Positions 8,701 to 18,204 of a DNA stretch of 38,339 nt are shown here, piece by piece. The notes under the pieces are model-generated. The model saw nothing but the letters and a program-made list of their open reading frames with translations. It had not been told where the DNA came from and ran no database searches. The stretch is from a virus: IMG/VR virus record IMGVR_UViG_3300034642_000216, positions 1 through 38,339 of that record, one strand, 5' to 3'. The first letter of the stretch is position 1. Each line of letters begins with the position of its first letter. A program made the translations under genes and the position numbers.

Positions 8701-9702
8701 TCGTTTACCTATCTCAGTAAACTCTGCTTTACGCTTTTCACTGTTGACGACTATTTCATTTTCAACTGTGTTAGCTACTCTTGTTTTTTTTGCATTCTTT
8801 TTATCAACCCATATCTTAGCCTGTTCAGATTTAGGAACCCATTGAGTTGCATCATCTATACCCTTTAGTTCTCTAAGTAGTTTTGTGCCACCTAGCAAAA
8901 TATCTCCGAAGAAACTTAACCCAATTCCTTCATTGATATTCTTCATTCTCTTAACTTCTGGAGAATCACTATCTAATGTGGCAATATTATCTGGTATCCA
9001 GCCGTAAGTCTGTGGCCACGCTGCTTTTAGAGATCCAGCAGCGTTATGATCTGTTTCGTTTACTGTGTTAATTCTATCGACAATACCGCCAGCTAAAGCA
9101 TCAACTCCGGAATTACCGAAAAATTTCATTAAAGGATTATTTCCAATAGCCCAATTTACTTTTGCATGAGCTGTTCTTCCTAGTGATTTTAACCAACCTC
9201 CCATATACAATGCAGGAATTACAATACCAGATATTTCTCTAAGACCTTGTAAAGTTGCACTTTCGTACTTAGGTAATTTTGGAAGTTTGACGCCAGGAAT
9301 CAGGTTGACTGTATCAATACCAAAGTCAACAAGACCAGCTCCCATAGCTGCTGGGTAGTTAGCCCAGTTAAGAGGATTTCTTAAATCTGCTCTGTTATGA
9401 GCAAAGGTATCAGCAAAGGTTACTCTCTCACCTTTTCTGATTTTGTTTTCGATTCTTATTCGATTATCTTTTGGAGATAAAGCCTGACCCTCTATCTGGG
9501 TAGGCAAACCGCTTTGTTCCGTAGAACCGGATAAGTTGTTATTTTGTACCGTTTGGCCTTGGCCTGTTTCGTCACCGGCTAATGCTTCATTAAGTTCTAC
9601 ACGAGCTTTTGATTGTTCATTCCACTCGGTAACTTGTTTCAACGCATCTTCCGCTAAACGAGGTACAACCTCATTCAACTCATCCATTATTTCATCGTTC
9701 AT
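5701..9702 (-). CDS. Internal virion (core) protein, T7 gp16-like
   Basis: This 1333-residue protein lies between the gp15-like core gene and the fibre gene, the position of T7 gene 16. It should form part of the inner core that is ejected and builds the DNA channel through the envelope. Hydrophobic stretches near residues 145-185 and around 1005 could be membrane-active. I see no soluble lytic transglycosylase domain at the N-terminus, unlike T7 gp16; the N-terminus is acidic and then polar (QNNNLSGSTEQSG). Start choice: ATG at 9702, seven bases after the previous gene; the in-frame ATG at 9687 is an alternative. Confidence 0.85.
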   Translation of the reverse strand: MNDEIMDELNEVVPRLAEDALKQVTEWNEQSKARVELNEALAGDETGQGQTVQNNNLSGSTEQSGLPTQIEGQALSPKDNRIRIENKIRKGERVTFADTFAHNRADLRNPLNWANYPAAMGAGLVDFGIDTVNLIPGVKLPKLPKYESATLQGLREISGIVIPALYMGGWLKSLGRTAHAKVNWAIGNNPLMKFFGNSGVDALAGGIVDRINTVNETDHNAAGSLKAAWPQTYGWIPDNIATLDSDSPEVKRMKNINEGIGLSFFGDILLGGTKLLRELKGIDDATQWVPKSEQAKIWVDKKNAKKTRVANTVENEIVVNSEKRKAEFTEIGKRNIEIAEDIDLDQPVKYVHDIYDDYELGFRTQDADIVSASFDAVRITKNIDSVQGRVGSVFTENALKDGLNLDDAGLDTMRQLSKDLQLDVEWHGQTGKVITHKEVVEVGEDLAAALYEMDVTEMKRIIETFLTGVDADSGIRVLSSEGYVGVFNAIKKYFDDYMNMDLARAQAYISSSLGGQVSDLAEGARLMEDAPQAVQRAQEQILDRLQYLMNIKAQTSYARGRALNMTNIFNRIKTLNFRNLGKKKDILNNAFEYVKREKEETIESLRKITLESKEAIDLIRMLNAEKPSMLKPLMLAYETTDGNVNTIAKLNEYFKQSTGVWKKAFIDTRPDLPSVVVQGAWANIYNSVLSAIGTPLKAAMSNLALMIERPIATMAGAMRNGDIKTLRRASYMYTVGMVDTLQKATQHMNVVFRQASRDPSSVEYVMRKDFQIKNQKTLESLQAFADAKSAEGFDGPAAMLERVKAMNDLAEHPWLRFGANSMTAFDGFTRSFIASVEARGRAYDALFDKGQKLTNKSLQDVSDTIYKEMFDENGMITDKGVEYASREIAMNLDNPAVDGLNTLLMYMPVLKPFLMFPRTAVNMLRFAGSHNPVGLFTKKLDAFKKPFAQMDGSEVERLLRANEVDVDSVNIEAAYETIRAELKGRKAIGALSVASAFGLFSMDRLHGNGHYDKTVQKTRRQLGWAPRSYKGWDGRWYSYDGLGAISDWIALTADVMDNFDTLDTPTLELMMNKMGFILSANITNKSFLAGLEPMNDVLSGNPAAMNRWLASFASSFVPGSGLRNEFGRLLTPQLKEVEQELSQLIANRNPFSKESLPNAYDWVDGGLIRAPENFWQRLVNTYSPTFKRGDDISDIKQFLIDIEFDGRPQLSTNGNGVEYSPAQRSQVTQLMGKDKIFAREVQRIMNTPEGKNFRKEFKKAIANGVELDASQFKDIHRMLRRALRKSQRVAEQRIAEKGIVDKKQYYNKAIEEATRKGNIEEIIRLQKEVRRLN

Positions 9703-9708
9703 TTCTCG

Positions 9709-12225
9709 TTAAGTATTAGGAACGTTTCTATTTTTTGGATCTAAAAAGTTTATTTTATCTTGATAAATTTTTATTTCTTTTTTGTTTTTAATTTTAAAAT
9801 TTCTGTCACGCCAAGCTAAAACATCTTGTCTATACTCTTCATAGTTTTTGTATTTTTTACTGTCCCACTTAGGTCTTGGTTCTTCGACATCTTGATTTAC
9901 TAATTTCTTTGCATCTACAAGTGGTTTTAAATCTTCATGTACTAAGAAATTTAAAGATTCTAGATCTGTTCCACCAGAATATTTGAATACATTTCTGTGA
10001 AAGTCTTTTTGTTCTTCCTTATCTAAATTTTCAAAAATAAGTTCAGATACGGTTTTGCCATTAGTAAAATCAAAATCAACTTTAAATTTAGAATTAAGAT
10101 CTATACCCTCAAAAGACATTTTCAAACCTGATTCGTAGGTCGCCATCTTGAAACCAAAATCAAGATCATCCTTAAATAAATTTAAAACTAATGGATATTC
10201 ATTTAATGCTGTATTGTCTTCTCCTGTAGTAGCCCATGCACGTGCAGAGGTCATACCAGTCACTGAGTAATTAAGTAATAATTTAGATTCACTAGGTAAA
10301 CCATCAAATGCTTTTAATGAATTACTTGTAAGTGGTTCCATACCTAATGCTGCACGTTGTCTGTTAATGACATCGATCGCATTTATGTTGTCGTATAGTT
10401 TTGCAATTCTTTTAGCTTTTTCTGGTATTACTAAAATCCCTAACTTTGCAGATTCATTCTGCATATCAATTAGTTCCTTTTCACTAAAGAACATTCTTTT
10501 AACGTCTAATGCATCAGGAATTTCTAGTATTGCTTTTTTTTCTTTTGCAATTGAATCATGTACTGCACGTGAAGTTTCAGCTATTTCTGTTTTTTTGAGT
10601 AAGTTAGGAGGGCGATAGTTATTATCGTCATCTGTATAAGGATTTTGTGAAGGACCTAATTTTTGTCCTTCCATAAACTTATTTTTTATCTCTTCAAAAG
10701 CCATCTTTCCGGCTAAATGTTTTTGATCCTCAGGAAGTGTTGCATGTAGTTCGATAGCTCTCGCTTTCCATTCGGCTTGAAAATATCTAGTAAGTTGATT
10801 AGCTCCATCGTCATATCCACCAACTGTTACTTGAGCTGCTTTTTTGACCATGGCTTCTAGGTCCTCTAAATAAAATGCACCATCAACAATTACAGTATCG
10901 CCAGCTTTCGCTTTCTTCTGTATTTCAGTATCTAACTGAACCATTATTGGATATTCTTTTAGAGTTTCTGAATTTAACTCTCCATCAAGAAAAGCTTTCT
11001 CTGCATCTAATTTCCTGGATTTTATGATGTTCTTATCATTGCGAAGACTTTCAATCATTGTGGTGAGATACGGGTCAGAGTAACCGTTGTATTTCATCTT
11101 TTGTTTATGAATTAATTCCTGTGCTTGTTTGATAATTGTTAGGTCGTAACCTTTTTCGGTAATCTTGTCAGCAGGAATACTTTTAATAAATGCTTGAGTT
11201 TCGTTGTGAGCATTTAGTTGATGTTCAGTTTGATCCTTGTTGTATTTGTTAACTTCATAATCAATAACAGCATCTTCTAGCTCATTAGCTTCAACTTTAT
11301 ATTGTTTTCTATAAGTAGTTACGTGACCATCATCATGTACGTACTCAGTGTCCAACAATTGGTCAACATGACCATCCTTTAAGACACCACCGTCAACAAG
11401 TGTTTTTAGATGAGATAAGGCTTCTCTTCTAGCTTTACCTCTTATACCTCCATATAAACCAGAATAATTATTAACGTAATTCATTATGCAGTTAACACCA
11501 TCAACACCTGTAAGAGCACAAGACTCAAGAGTTTTTTTGGCTTCAATTATTTCTTCTTCTTTAATTGCTGTTTCTCTTTCTGTATACCAATTGTTATACG
11601 CAATTTCTTCTTTCTTTCTTTGTCCTTCAAACAAATGTTTGTTAACAAGAGCTGGGTTGATATCACCAAGTTCTCTATACAATTGCAATCTTGCTACTGA
11701 TTCAGCTGCTTTGTACTCTTCGTATGAAGTTGCATTCTGCATAGCTGCATTAGTAGAAGGACTGTATTGCTGAAGTTTGCTTTCAACAAATGCAACTACA
11801 ACGCCATGCTGTTCAGCTTTATTTAATTCCTTAAATCCAACAGAGTTCCATATATCTCCACCTGACGCCTCCCATTGAGTACGCATGTCGTTAATAAGAC
11901 GACCTTCTTCGTATAACTCTTTAGTTCCTTCTTCGTATGCTTGCATTGCTGTATCTGGTACTCCATTCTCGAAGAACCACATATAACCCTTTGCAAAATC
12001 TTCTTGTTTTTTCTTCTCTTCTCTTTCTTTTAAAATCCCACTGACAGTCTCGGACATTTCTCCAAGCTTTTTTAAAGAATCACCAGCGAAAGAAGCTGCA
12101 TAATTATAGTTATCAATTTCTTGATCCCAGTAATTAGCCATTCCTTCGTTGATCTGTTTATAACCAGTTACGAGTTCGGGGACATAATCTCGTGAGGTAA
12201 CTGGATCAAATTTTGGTTCTGACAT
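9709..12225 (-). CDS. Internal virion (core) protein, T7 gp15-like
   Basis: This 838-residue protein has little recognisable sequence similarity but holds the gp15 position between gp14-like and gp16-like genes and has a similar length (T7 gp15 is 747). It is charged, largely helical and has no signal or clear membrane segment. I start it at the ATG at 12225 because this forms a TAATG stop-start overlap with the preceding gene; an in-frame ATG three codons earlier is less likely. Its expected role is a ring of the ejected internal core. Confidence 0.82.
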   Translation of the reverse strand: MSEPKFDPVTSRDYVPELVTGYKQINEGMANYWDQEIDNYNYAASFAGDSLKKLGEMSETVSGILKEREEKKKQEDFAKGYMWFFENGVPDTAMQAYEEGTKELYEEGRLINDMRTQWEASGGDIWNSVGFKELNKAEQHGVVVAFVESKLQQYSPSTNAAMQNATSYEEYKAAESVARLQLYRELGDINPALVNKHLFEGQRKKEEIAYNNWYTERETAIKEEEIIEAKKTLESCALTGVDGVNCIMNYVNNYSGLYGGIRGKARREALSHLKTLVDGGVLKDGHVDQLLDTEYVHDDGHVTTYRKQYKVEANELEDAVIDYEVNKYNKDQTEHQLNAHNETQAFIKSIPADKITEKGYDLTIIKQAQELIHKQKMKYNGYSDPYLTTMIESLRNDKNIIKSRKLDAEKAFLDGELNSETLKEYPIMVQLDTEIQKKAKAGDTVIVDGAFYLEDLEAMVKKAAQVTVGGYDDGANQLTRYFQAEWKARAIELHATLPEDQKHLAGKMAFEEIKNKFMEGQKLGPSQNPYTDDDNNYRPPNLLKKTEIAETSRAVHDSIAKEKKAILEIPDALDVKRMFFSEKELIDMQNESAKLGILVIPEKAKRIAKLYDNINAIDVINRQRAALGMEPLTSNSLKAFDGLPSESKLLLNYSVTGMTSARAWATTGEDNTALNEYPLVLNLFKDDLDFGFKMATYESGLKMSFEGIDLNSKFKVDFDFTNGKTVSELIFENLDKEEQKDFHRNVFKYSGGTDLESLNFLVHEDLKPLVDAKKLVNQDVEEPRPKWDSKKYKNYEEYRQDVLAWRDRNFKIKNKKEIKIYQDKINFLDPKNRNVPNT

Positions 12226-12962
12226 TAGCTCCACCCCTGCGGACTATAAATGTAATTACTTCCAGCTCCGTAATCTCCTGCATCAAAATCTCTTTCTAAT
12301 AAGTCACCATCCATTCTGTCATTACTAAATAAATTATTTTCATCACTACCAGCTTCACTAAATGCACCAGCTGCCGCACCAAGGATTCCCTGGAAAATAG
12401 GCAATGATGAGTTCTGCATTGGAGGATAGTTAGGAGCCAATGTAGGTACTGGTACCAATGGTTCTGTTAATTTATTTCTTGCACTTAATGCTTGTCTTCT
12501 TGTGGACTGGATACTTTCTCTATAAGCTTCTTGACCACGGACTAAACCAAACATTCTCTTACCAACTTCTCTTCCATAAGCTGCTGCTACCATAGTTTCG
12601 TAGCGTTGAGCTGATCTACCAGTAATACCGGCAGCTGCTCTCTTACCAACTTTTTCTCTAACCATTTTCATAAATGAACCCATATTCTGATTCAAAGCTT
12701 TTGAACGGGTTGCATTTAGATTTGCTCTAGCTTTTTCGTAAGCACGATTTGCTGCTAAATCATTTTCATTAATATCGATGGCACGTTTAGTTGTCTTAGC
12801 CTGATATAAGGTTCTATCTTGTAGCCACTTTCTACGGCGAATCTCCATCTGACGTTCCCATGCCCGTCTTTTGGCTGTATTCTGTGCCTTGATTGCTTGG
12901 CTCTGACCTATTCCGCTAAGTATCTTTGACGCTCCACCGAGGGCTGCACTAGGACTGCACAC
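12225..12962 (-). CDS. Internal virion protein, T7 gp14-like
   Basis: This 245-residue protein begins with a GTG (MCSPSAALGGASKILSGIGQ). Such an MC-x-P start and glycine-rich helix is typical of gp14-like internal proteins, which enter the outer membrane during ejection. It is followed by a strongly basic, helical region (residues 30-150). Its start lies 14 nt inside the end of the gp13-like gene, and its stop overlaps the next start as TAATG. Confidence 0.82.
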   Translation of the reverse strand: MCSPSAALGGASKILSGIGQSQAIKAQNTAKRRAWERQMEIRRRKWLQDRTLYQAKTTKRAIDINENDLAANRAYEKARANLNATRSKALNQNMGSFMKMVREKVGKRAAAGITGRSAQRYETMVAAAYGREVGKRMFGLVRGQEAYRESIQSTRRQALSARNKLTEPLVPVPTLAPNYPPMQNSSLPIFQGILGAAAGAFSEAGSDENNLFSNDRMDGDLLERDFDAGDYGAGSNYIYSPQGWS

Positions 12963-13386
12963 GGCAAAATTCTATAAAGGATAAATTATTAGGTCCATGT
13001 TTTAGTTCCCTTAAAAATTTGAACCCAAGGAACTTAAGAAGTTTTAAGTGAACTCTGTTTCGTTTATCAACGATATTCCAGAGCAACTTCTCTTTTCTAC
13101 TTTTCACAAATCTCTTAGCTTCTCTAGCAAAGGTATGTGGATATTTAAGGATCGCTGGTGTACAGAGCATCCAGATCTGCCCATCTTTATATACGCCAGC
13201 TAGTCCAGCTATTTCACCATTCGGCACTTTGAAATACACAGAGTCACAGTTATTAATTCCTACGACTATTGCATTCTCAGGATCATGTCCATGACCCTCA
13301 GCTACTTCCGAACGATCCTCTGGTAACAAATTAGAAGCTACATAAAGAGCAGCTTCCAATGTTGCAGGGTGAATGTATTTAGACAC
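12949..13386 (-). CDS. T7 gp13-like protein with GNAT-like fold
   Basis: This 145-residue protein lies directly after the tail tube B gene, overlapping it by 8 nt, with a GTG start. The second half (IWMLCTPAILKYPHTFAREA, then LLWNIVDKRNRVHLKLLKFLGFKF) matches the T7 gp13 pattern. That pattern is acetyltransferase-like, with an LWNYV/HIRFLK-type segment near the C-terminus. In T7, gp13 helps internal core assembly and is not abundant in virions. No catalytic activity can be claimed. Position and length both agree with gp13. Confidence 0.8.
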   Translation of the reverse strand: MSKYIHPATLEAALYVASNLLPEDRSEVAEGHGHDPENAIVVGINNCDSVYFKVPNGEIAGLAGVYKDGQIWMLCTPAILKYPHTFAREAKRFVKSRKEKLLWNIVDKRNRVHLKLLKFLGFKFLRELKHGPNNLSFIEFCRVQS

Positions 13387-16285
13387 GTTTATATGATTTG
13401 TTTGTATATTGTCCTTCCCACTGATACGACAGCATTGTTGCTGGTGATGGGTGTTCTGAGGACACAGTAATCTTTAAGGTTTTATTTCTTTCGTAAGTCG
13501 GTATAGTTTCTACATCTTCAGCTAAGAAAGTAGGAGAGTTAGCTGTTTGTTGGTTAGCCCTGTTAACTTCTCTTACCTCGGCATACTGTGGTTTACCATC
13601 TCTATCCAAAGTAAGTTTATAAATACCAATATCACCAAAGTTAAACTTGACTCTATGGACTATCAGATCAGCTCTTGTATCAGATCTAAACTTATCACCA
13701 TCTTTATAACCAAAAAATATTGTAGGAATTTCAACTTGCATATTAAACAAGTAACCAACAATAAATGTTTCTCCTGACCAATTACCATCGATCACTAAGT
13801 TCGATCCACTAACTGTTATTTCTGCATATCTACCTAAGTTGTTATTTGCAGTATCAACATCGTAAGCAACTAATTGTTTTGTACTCTCTAAGCCATCAGG
13901 TTTAGGGAATGTGGTTTTATTTGTAGCGGAATCATAGGTATTGCCAGCAGTAGTTACCGACATTGCATGATCTAAGTGAATAGTAAATGTCTCTCCAGAA
14001 GTTACATAATTACCGTCAGTATCCTGTTTTATTGAATATTTTAGTAATTGATCTTTGTTGTTATTTCTCACTACTACATGTAATGCATCATCAAGCATGC
14101 AGTGATAGATGATAGTACCAGTAACAGTCCAGCTAAACCATGCTGCTAAAACTCTTTTATTTCCTGAGTCAAAATATCTGTATGCAAATAACTTGTCAGT
14201 ACCAACCTCGCTGAAGAAAATAACATTATTCTCTCTAGATGATGAAATTAAAGTTAGATTTTTATCTAATAATTGAGATACTACCTGACTCTGGTTAACA
14301 ACAATAGGTTCTCCCTCACGCCTAATATTAGACATTTCAAAAAATCTACTGTTTTTACCAGCATTATCTAAGAAACCTATGGTTGTACCTAAAGATATTG
14401 GATTTGTTTTATGGTTAAAGTTATAAGCTGCTAATGCGTTAATCTTTGCAGTATTAGGGTTTAATACGTCACTATCTGTTGTCAGCATAAATTGCTGATT
14501 TTTAGTAAATATGACTAATCCTGAGTTAACTTGTATAGCATCAAAAACAATAGCTGGAAATGTAGAACTACAGGATAAATCTATTGGATCTATATTGGAA
14601 AATGTGGTTGCAGTTTTTGCCCAAAAATTAAAAAAATCTCCAGGTCTGGACATGATTATGTTTGCACCACTAAGCATTACTAAACGGTTTCTGAAGAAAA
14701 CCATCTTGTTAATTGATGCATCAACAAAACTTGGACGAGGGTTTGTACCATCAACAGCTGTATCTCCTACAAGTGCCTGATCCCAGTTGACTGTGCCTAA
14801 AGTAAATGTAGTAGCGTTAGTTCTAACTAACTGGAGTGGCATTGTATTTGCATCAAACTCGATTTCTACATCTGGTTTGGCACACTCTTCCCATACACCA
14901 TTTCCATCTCTACCGTTATTTCCTTCAAATCTTACGTAGTAATCATCTTTTTCATCTGCACTATTTCTAACTAGCAATACCATTCCATGTTTACACTGTC
15001 TTGGTAAGTCATCTACTACCAGTACACTTCCAGCTGCAACATTCATCAGCTCTGAGTTAGGAGCTGTCATATTGAAACTTCCCGAAGGTCTAGTTATATA
15101 GATTCCATTACCTATGATCTGTACATTTGCGCTGGTGAAATTACCTGTAGCTATGATCTCAGATCTTAAAGTACCAAGAATAGATTCAGCTGTAACAGTA
15201 GTCTTAGTATCGAAAGATGTAGGGTTAGGTCTGATTAAACCAAGGTTTGCTTGTACACTCGCAGTACTGGTTTCGTCGATAGTTATCTTGTAATAACCAT
15301 CTTTCATATAGACATAGAAATAATCTCCTGTCTGCCAACCTTCTCCTCCATACAACAAATCTACATTGCTGGTGTATCTAGTTCTGTACTCAACGTTAGA
15401 GCCAGAACCTACCGGTGTGGACTGACCAGTTGTAGTAATTCTGAAATATAAATTAGATCTACCAGTCTGTCCTGATTGATTAGATGAATTATAAATATTT
15501 ACTTGATATGAAAAATCAGTACCTCCATCTGTAGATACCGCATCATTATCAACTAAGGTGCCTCCACTAGCTACTTCAAATATTCTAGTACCAACGTTAG
15601 GAGCTACATCATCATCGTTCGGTGAAGCTGTTGAAGCATCACATCTGGTTGTGTTATTAACTCTGGCTGTATGACTTGCTATTGTTCCATCACTATTACA
15701 GTAGTTGTTACTAGATCTAACTAGCTCACCACTTATTCTTGTGGCTGTACTGACATCTTGAAAGTTTGTATTGTCAAATATATTTAATGAATATTGAGTA
15801 GCATATTTAATTTGATCTAACTCTAGAAACACTTCCGGCGGTCTGACGGGTGCCTTAGTAGATGACATGGTTACAGTCTTCAACCTATTAGTTATGAACG
15901 TAAAATCATTGATAGTTAAAGTCTGTATATCTTCGTCATCACTGTGAGTTAGATAAGAAGCCATTGCTGTAGTAGAGCCAACAACATTCATCTCTGAACC
16001 GTCGCTGCATTTCCACATATTGATATCGCCAGTTCTACTAACTTGACCTATATATTGTTCAGCTTCATCTCTGTAATAATGAAACCATTTTCCATTTGTT
16101 TGGGAATTATTAGTCCCATCACTAAGTGATTTTATAAATTGACCAGAGGGACGTTTAAGCAAACCATGTGTTACATCAGGTAATACATTGTCTGCAACAT
16201 TAACCTGTCCTGGAATTTTGAGTTCATCAGGCTGCTGCGAGATTCCCCCTGTTAATGTTGGTACTAATTGTGTAACACTTGCCAT
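13379..16285 (-). CDS. Tail tubular protein B (T7 gp12-like nozzle)
   Basis: This 968-residue protein starts with SVTQLVPTLTGGISQQPDEL, very close to the T7 gp12 start (gp12 forms the tail nozzle). VNVADNVLPDVTHGLLKRPSG is the next hallmark. The C-terminal half contains FRNRLVMLSG and similar segments common to podoviral nozzles. It starts in a TAATG overlap with the gp11-like gene. It is longer than T7 gp12 (794 residues), with extra beta-rich insertions near residues 180-380. Confidence 0.93.
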   Translation of the reverse strand: MASVTQLVPTLTGGISQQPDELKIPGQVNVADNVLPDVTHGLLKRPSGQFIKSLSDGTNNSQTNGKWFHYYRDEAEQYIGQVSRTGDINMWKCSDGSEMNVVGSTTAMASYLTHSDDEDIQTLTINDFTFITNRLKTVTMSSTKAPVRPPEVFLELDQIKYATQYSLNIFDNTNFQDVSTATRISGELVRSSNNYCNSDGTIASHTARVNNTTRCDASTASPNDDDVAPNVGTRIFEVASGGTLVDNDAVSTDGGTDFSYQVNIYNSSNQSGQTGRSNLYFRITTTGQSTPVGSGSNVEYRTRYTSNVDLLYGGEGWQTGDYFYVYMKDGYYKITIDETSTASVQANLGLIRPNPTSFDTKTTVTAESILGTLRSEIIATGNFTSANVQIIGNGIYITRPSGSFNMTAPNSELMNVAAGSVLVVDDLPRQCKHGMVLLVRNSADEKDDYYVRFEGNNGRDGNGVWEECAKPDVEIEFDANTMPLQLVRTNATTFTLGTVNWDQALVGDTAVDGTNPRPSFVDASINKMVFFRNRLVMLSGANIIMSRPGDFFNFWAKTATTFSNIDPIDLSCSSTFPAIVFDAIQVNSGLVIFTKNQQFMLTTDSDVLNPNTAKINALAAYNFNHKTNPISLGTTIGFLDNAGKNSRFFEMSNIRREGEPIVVNQSQVVSQLLDKNLTLISSSRENNVIFFSEVGTDKLFAYRYFDSGNKRVLAAWFSWTVTGTIIYHCMLDDALHVVVRNNNKDQLLKYSIKQDTDGNYVTSGETFTIHLDHAMSVTTAGNTYDSATNKTTFPKPDGLESTKQLVAYDVDTANNNLGRYAEITVSGSNLVIDGNWSGETFIVGYLFNMQVEIPTIFFGYKDGDKFRSDTRADLIVHRVKFNFGDIGIYKLTLDRDGKPQYAEVREVNRANQQTANSPTFLAEDVETIPTYERNKTLKITVSSEHPSPATMLSYQWEGQYTNKSYKRV

Positions 16286-16893
16286 TATCTAATTAAGGAT
16301 TTGTATGGTTGATAAGATCTATAGACACTATTCTTTGGCCAACCAAGGAAGGAGTGATCACCTTGCTGTGTTTCGTATTCCATTAAGGAAGCACGACATA
16401 AGGCTTCTTGCTGTTGTAATAGTTTTACTAGGTCTGCATTTGTAACTAGCTGAGTAGCTGCTCTGGTAGAGGAGCGAGCAATGATATATCTCTGAAAAAC
16501 TGAAGGTACATCTTCAAAGTTATATAGATAAACAACATCTAATTCCAAGTCATGGTCAAAGACATCTGTGTGATTTACCTTGTCATATAATTTGCCGTTT
16601 CTTTTTACTACATCCATATGTCTATCAACTTGACCTTCATTAATGTCGTAGCGTAGATAGTCTTTTGGTATGGTTATATTTCCGTTTGCATCTGGACTAA
16701 CTTTTACATGTTCTTCTGTATTAAAGTGCCAGCCTTCGTTTAAACAATCCTTAGTTACTTCAGATAAAATATTATAAATAAATGAAATTTCTGGATTTTG
16801 AAAATTAAGAGTGGTTATAGGTGATTGACCTATGCTACCCAAGATAGAATTAACTGCGGATAGTTCGGTATCGGTTGCTATTGGAGTAGTCAT
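16285..16893 (-). CDS. Tail tubular protein A (T7 gp11-like gatekeeper)
   Basis: This 202-residue protein, starting at the ATG at 16893, reads ATDTELSAVNSILGSIGQSP at its N-terminus, a common start for gp11-like adaptor proteins. The length agrees with T7 gp11 (196). The frame stays open far upstream into the capsid gene, but the ATG at 16893 lies immediately after the Tphi-like terminator and gives the conserved N-terminus, so I choose it. The protein should sit under the portal and join the nozzle protein encoded next. Confidence 0.92.
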   Translation of the reverse strand: MTTPIATDTELSAVNSILGSIGQSPITTLNFQNPEISFIYNILSEVTKDCLNEGWHFNTEEHVKVSPDANGNITIPKDYLRYDINEGQVDRHMDVVKRNGKLYDKVNHTDVFDHDLELDVVYLYNFEDVPSVFQRYIIARSSTRAATQLVTNADLVKLLQQQEALCRASLMEYETQQGDHSFLGWPKNSVYRSYQPYKSLIR

Positions 16894-16897
16894 AGAT

Positions 16898-16922
16898 AAA
16901 AAAAAAGGGACCCGAAGGTCCC
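16898..16922 (-). terminator. Intrinsic terminator after the capsid gene (T7 Tphi-like)
   Basis: On the minus strand a perfect stem GGGACC-UUCG-GGUCCC is followed by nine U residues. It sits 15 nt after the capsid stop and just before the gp11-like ATG, the same place as the Tphi terminator of T7. It should raise capsid mRNA relative to the downstream genes. Confidence 0.95.
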
Positions 16923-16937
16923 GATAAAATGAATAAA

Positions 16938-18062
16938 TTAGAATGCAGAAGGAGCTGTTGCACCAACATATAATTCTACAGCAGCAGCTGGGTTTAGATA
17001 GTCTGCGCCCATAGCTAGTCTGCCAAGGATAACATCGCCTTGGTATACCACTGAGATGTCTCCAGATGTAACCTGTACCTGAGGACCGATTGCTTCTACC
17101 ACACCAGCAGCTTCCTTCTGGAAGATTAATCCACAAGACTTAGCTCCTACTTCAGCAGTAGTACCGTAGTCATTGTTGATTCCTGTTGATGCACCAGATG
17201 CGTTCTCAAGTGCGTTACCGATTCTGTCACCCATGTTAGATGGTGAAGTCTTACCTGTAGTTCCGCCAAATGCAGTACCATATTTGCCTAAGAAAGGAAT
17301 ATTCATAGACTTATAAATGTGAATACCAGCGATCTCTACAACTCCATTACCACCTTGTAGTGCAGTACCTTGCACGTCTCTATTAACTAGACCATTATTA
17401 CCAATATCAGTTATGAGGGAATAATATTGCCTAGGGTTCAATACCGCGCATCTACCTTGGGAACTCACTCCTTTTTCGTCTAGAGCAGCAGCTGCATCAT
17501 AGAATGCATTTACTAGGTTGCTCGCAACGTAAGCGTCAGAATCATTAGTTGTAGAACCAACTCTGATCTGTGTTCCGCCAGGTTCTTTGAAGTTATTCTT
17601 TGTGATTGGAGAAGCACTTCTAGCTCCTCTTGTGATTGCTCTAAAGATTAGGCGATCATACTTCTCTGCAAGAGCGTAACCAATCTTACGAGAAATCTCA
17701 CCCCTCAATTCAAAATGTGCAAGTGTTTCATCTAGTTCATAAACGAATGCACTTGAAATGAGTAGGTCGTCTACAGTTATAGTTTTTTCTGCGACTGGAG
17801 GTGCGCCGTCACTATTACCTAAGATTGAATTTCCAGGGGTATGGAACTCAGCAGTTGTACTACCGGTGTAGATGAACTGAAGACTCTTACCGTTCTTCAA
17901 TGTTCTCTTCATAACCAAGTCACGAGCGATTGCTTCGTGCTGGAAACCCTTAAACATCTCGCCTGAGAACAGACGAAGGTAAAGTGCTCTAGCGTCACCT
18001 GTTGAGTTTGACTGACCTTGACGTGTAAGTGAGGTAGTCAAATCTGATGACTGATGAGCCAT
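16938..18062 (-). CDS. Major capsid protein (T7 gp10-like)
   Basis: This 374-residue protein follows the T7 gp10 pattern: ARALYLRLFSGEMFKGF near the N-terminus, then the loop with GKSLQFIYTG and AEFHTPGNSILG, then TITVDDLLISSAFVYELDE. It has the HK97 fold expected of this family. No obvious slippery site or readthrough extension like T7 10B is visible at the end (ATAPSAF). It has a long structured leader and is followed at once by a strong terminator, as expected for the most abundant virion protein. Confidence 0.96.
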   Translation of the reverse strand: MAHQSSDLTTSLTRQGQSNSTGDARALYLRLFSGEMFKGFQHEAIARDLVMKRTLKNGKSLQFIYTGSTTAEFHTPGNSILGNSDGAPPVAEKTITVDDLLISSAFVYELDETLAHFELRGEISRKIGYALAEKYDRLIFRAITRGARSASPITKNNFKEPGGTQIRVGSTTNDSDAYVASNLVNAFYDAAAALDEKGVSSQGRCAVLNPRQYYSLITDIGNNGLVNRDVQGTALQGGNGVVEIAGIHIYKSMNIPFLGKYGTAFGGTTGKTSPSNMGDRIGNALENASGASTGINNDYGTTAEVGAKSCGLIFQKEAAGVVEAIGPQVQVTSGDISVVYQGDVILGRLAMGADYLNPAAAVELYVGATAPSAF

Positions 18063-18204
18063 GATATTTGCTTAAAATGTAAAGGTATATTTGCTTGTCT
18101 CTTCGATCGAAAAGTTGTGAGTCTTAATTGGACTCGTTTATATTGTGGTCTATCCCACCGTCTAGACGGCTGATGAGTATCCGCGTACGGGTCAAAAGCC
18201 AAAT

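Noticed and set aside
16894-17136. An 81-codon upstream extension of the gp11-like protein
   Set aside because: It runs antiphase through the capsid 3' end and the terminator, gives a Cys/Trp-rich nonsense-like sequence, and the conserved N-terminus begins at 16893.
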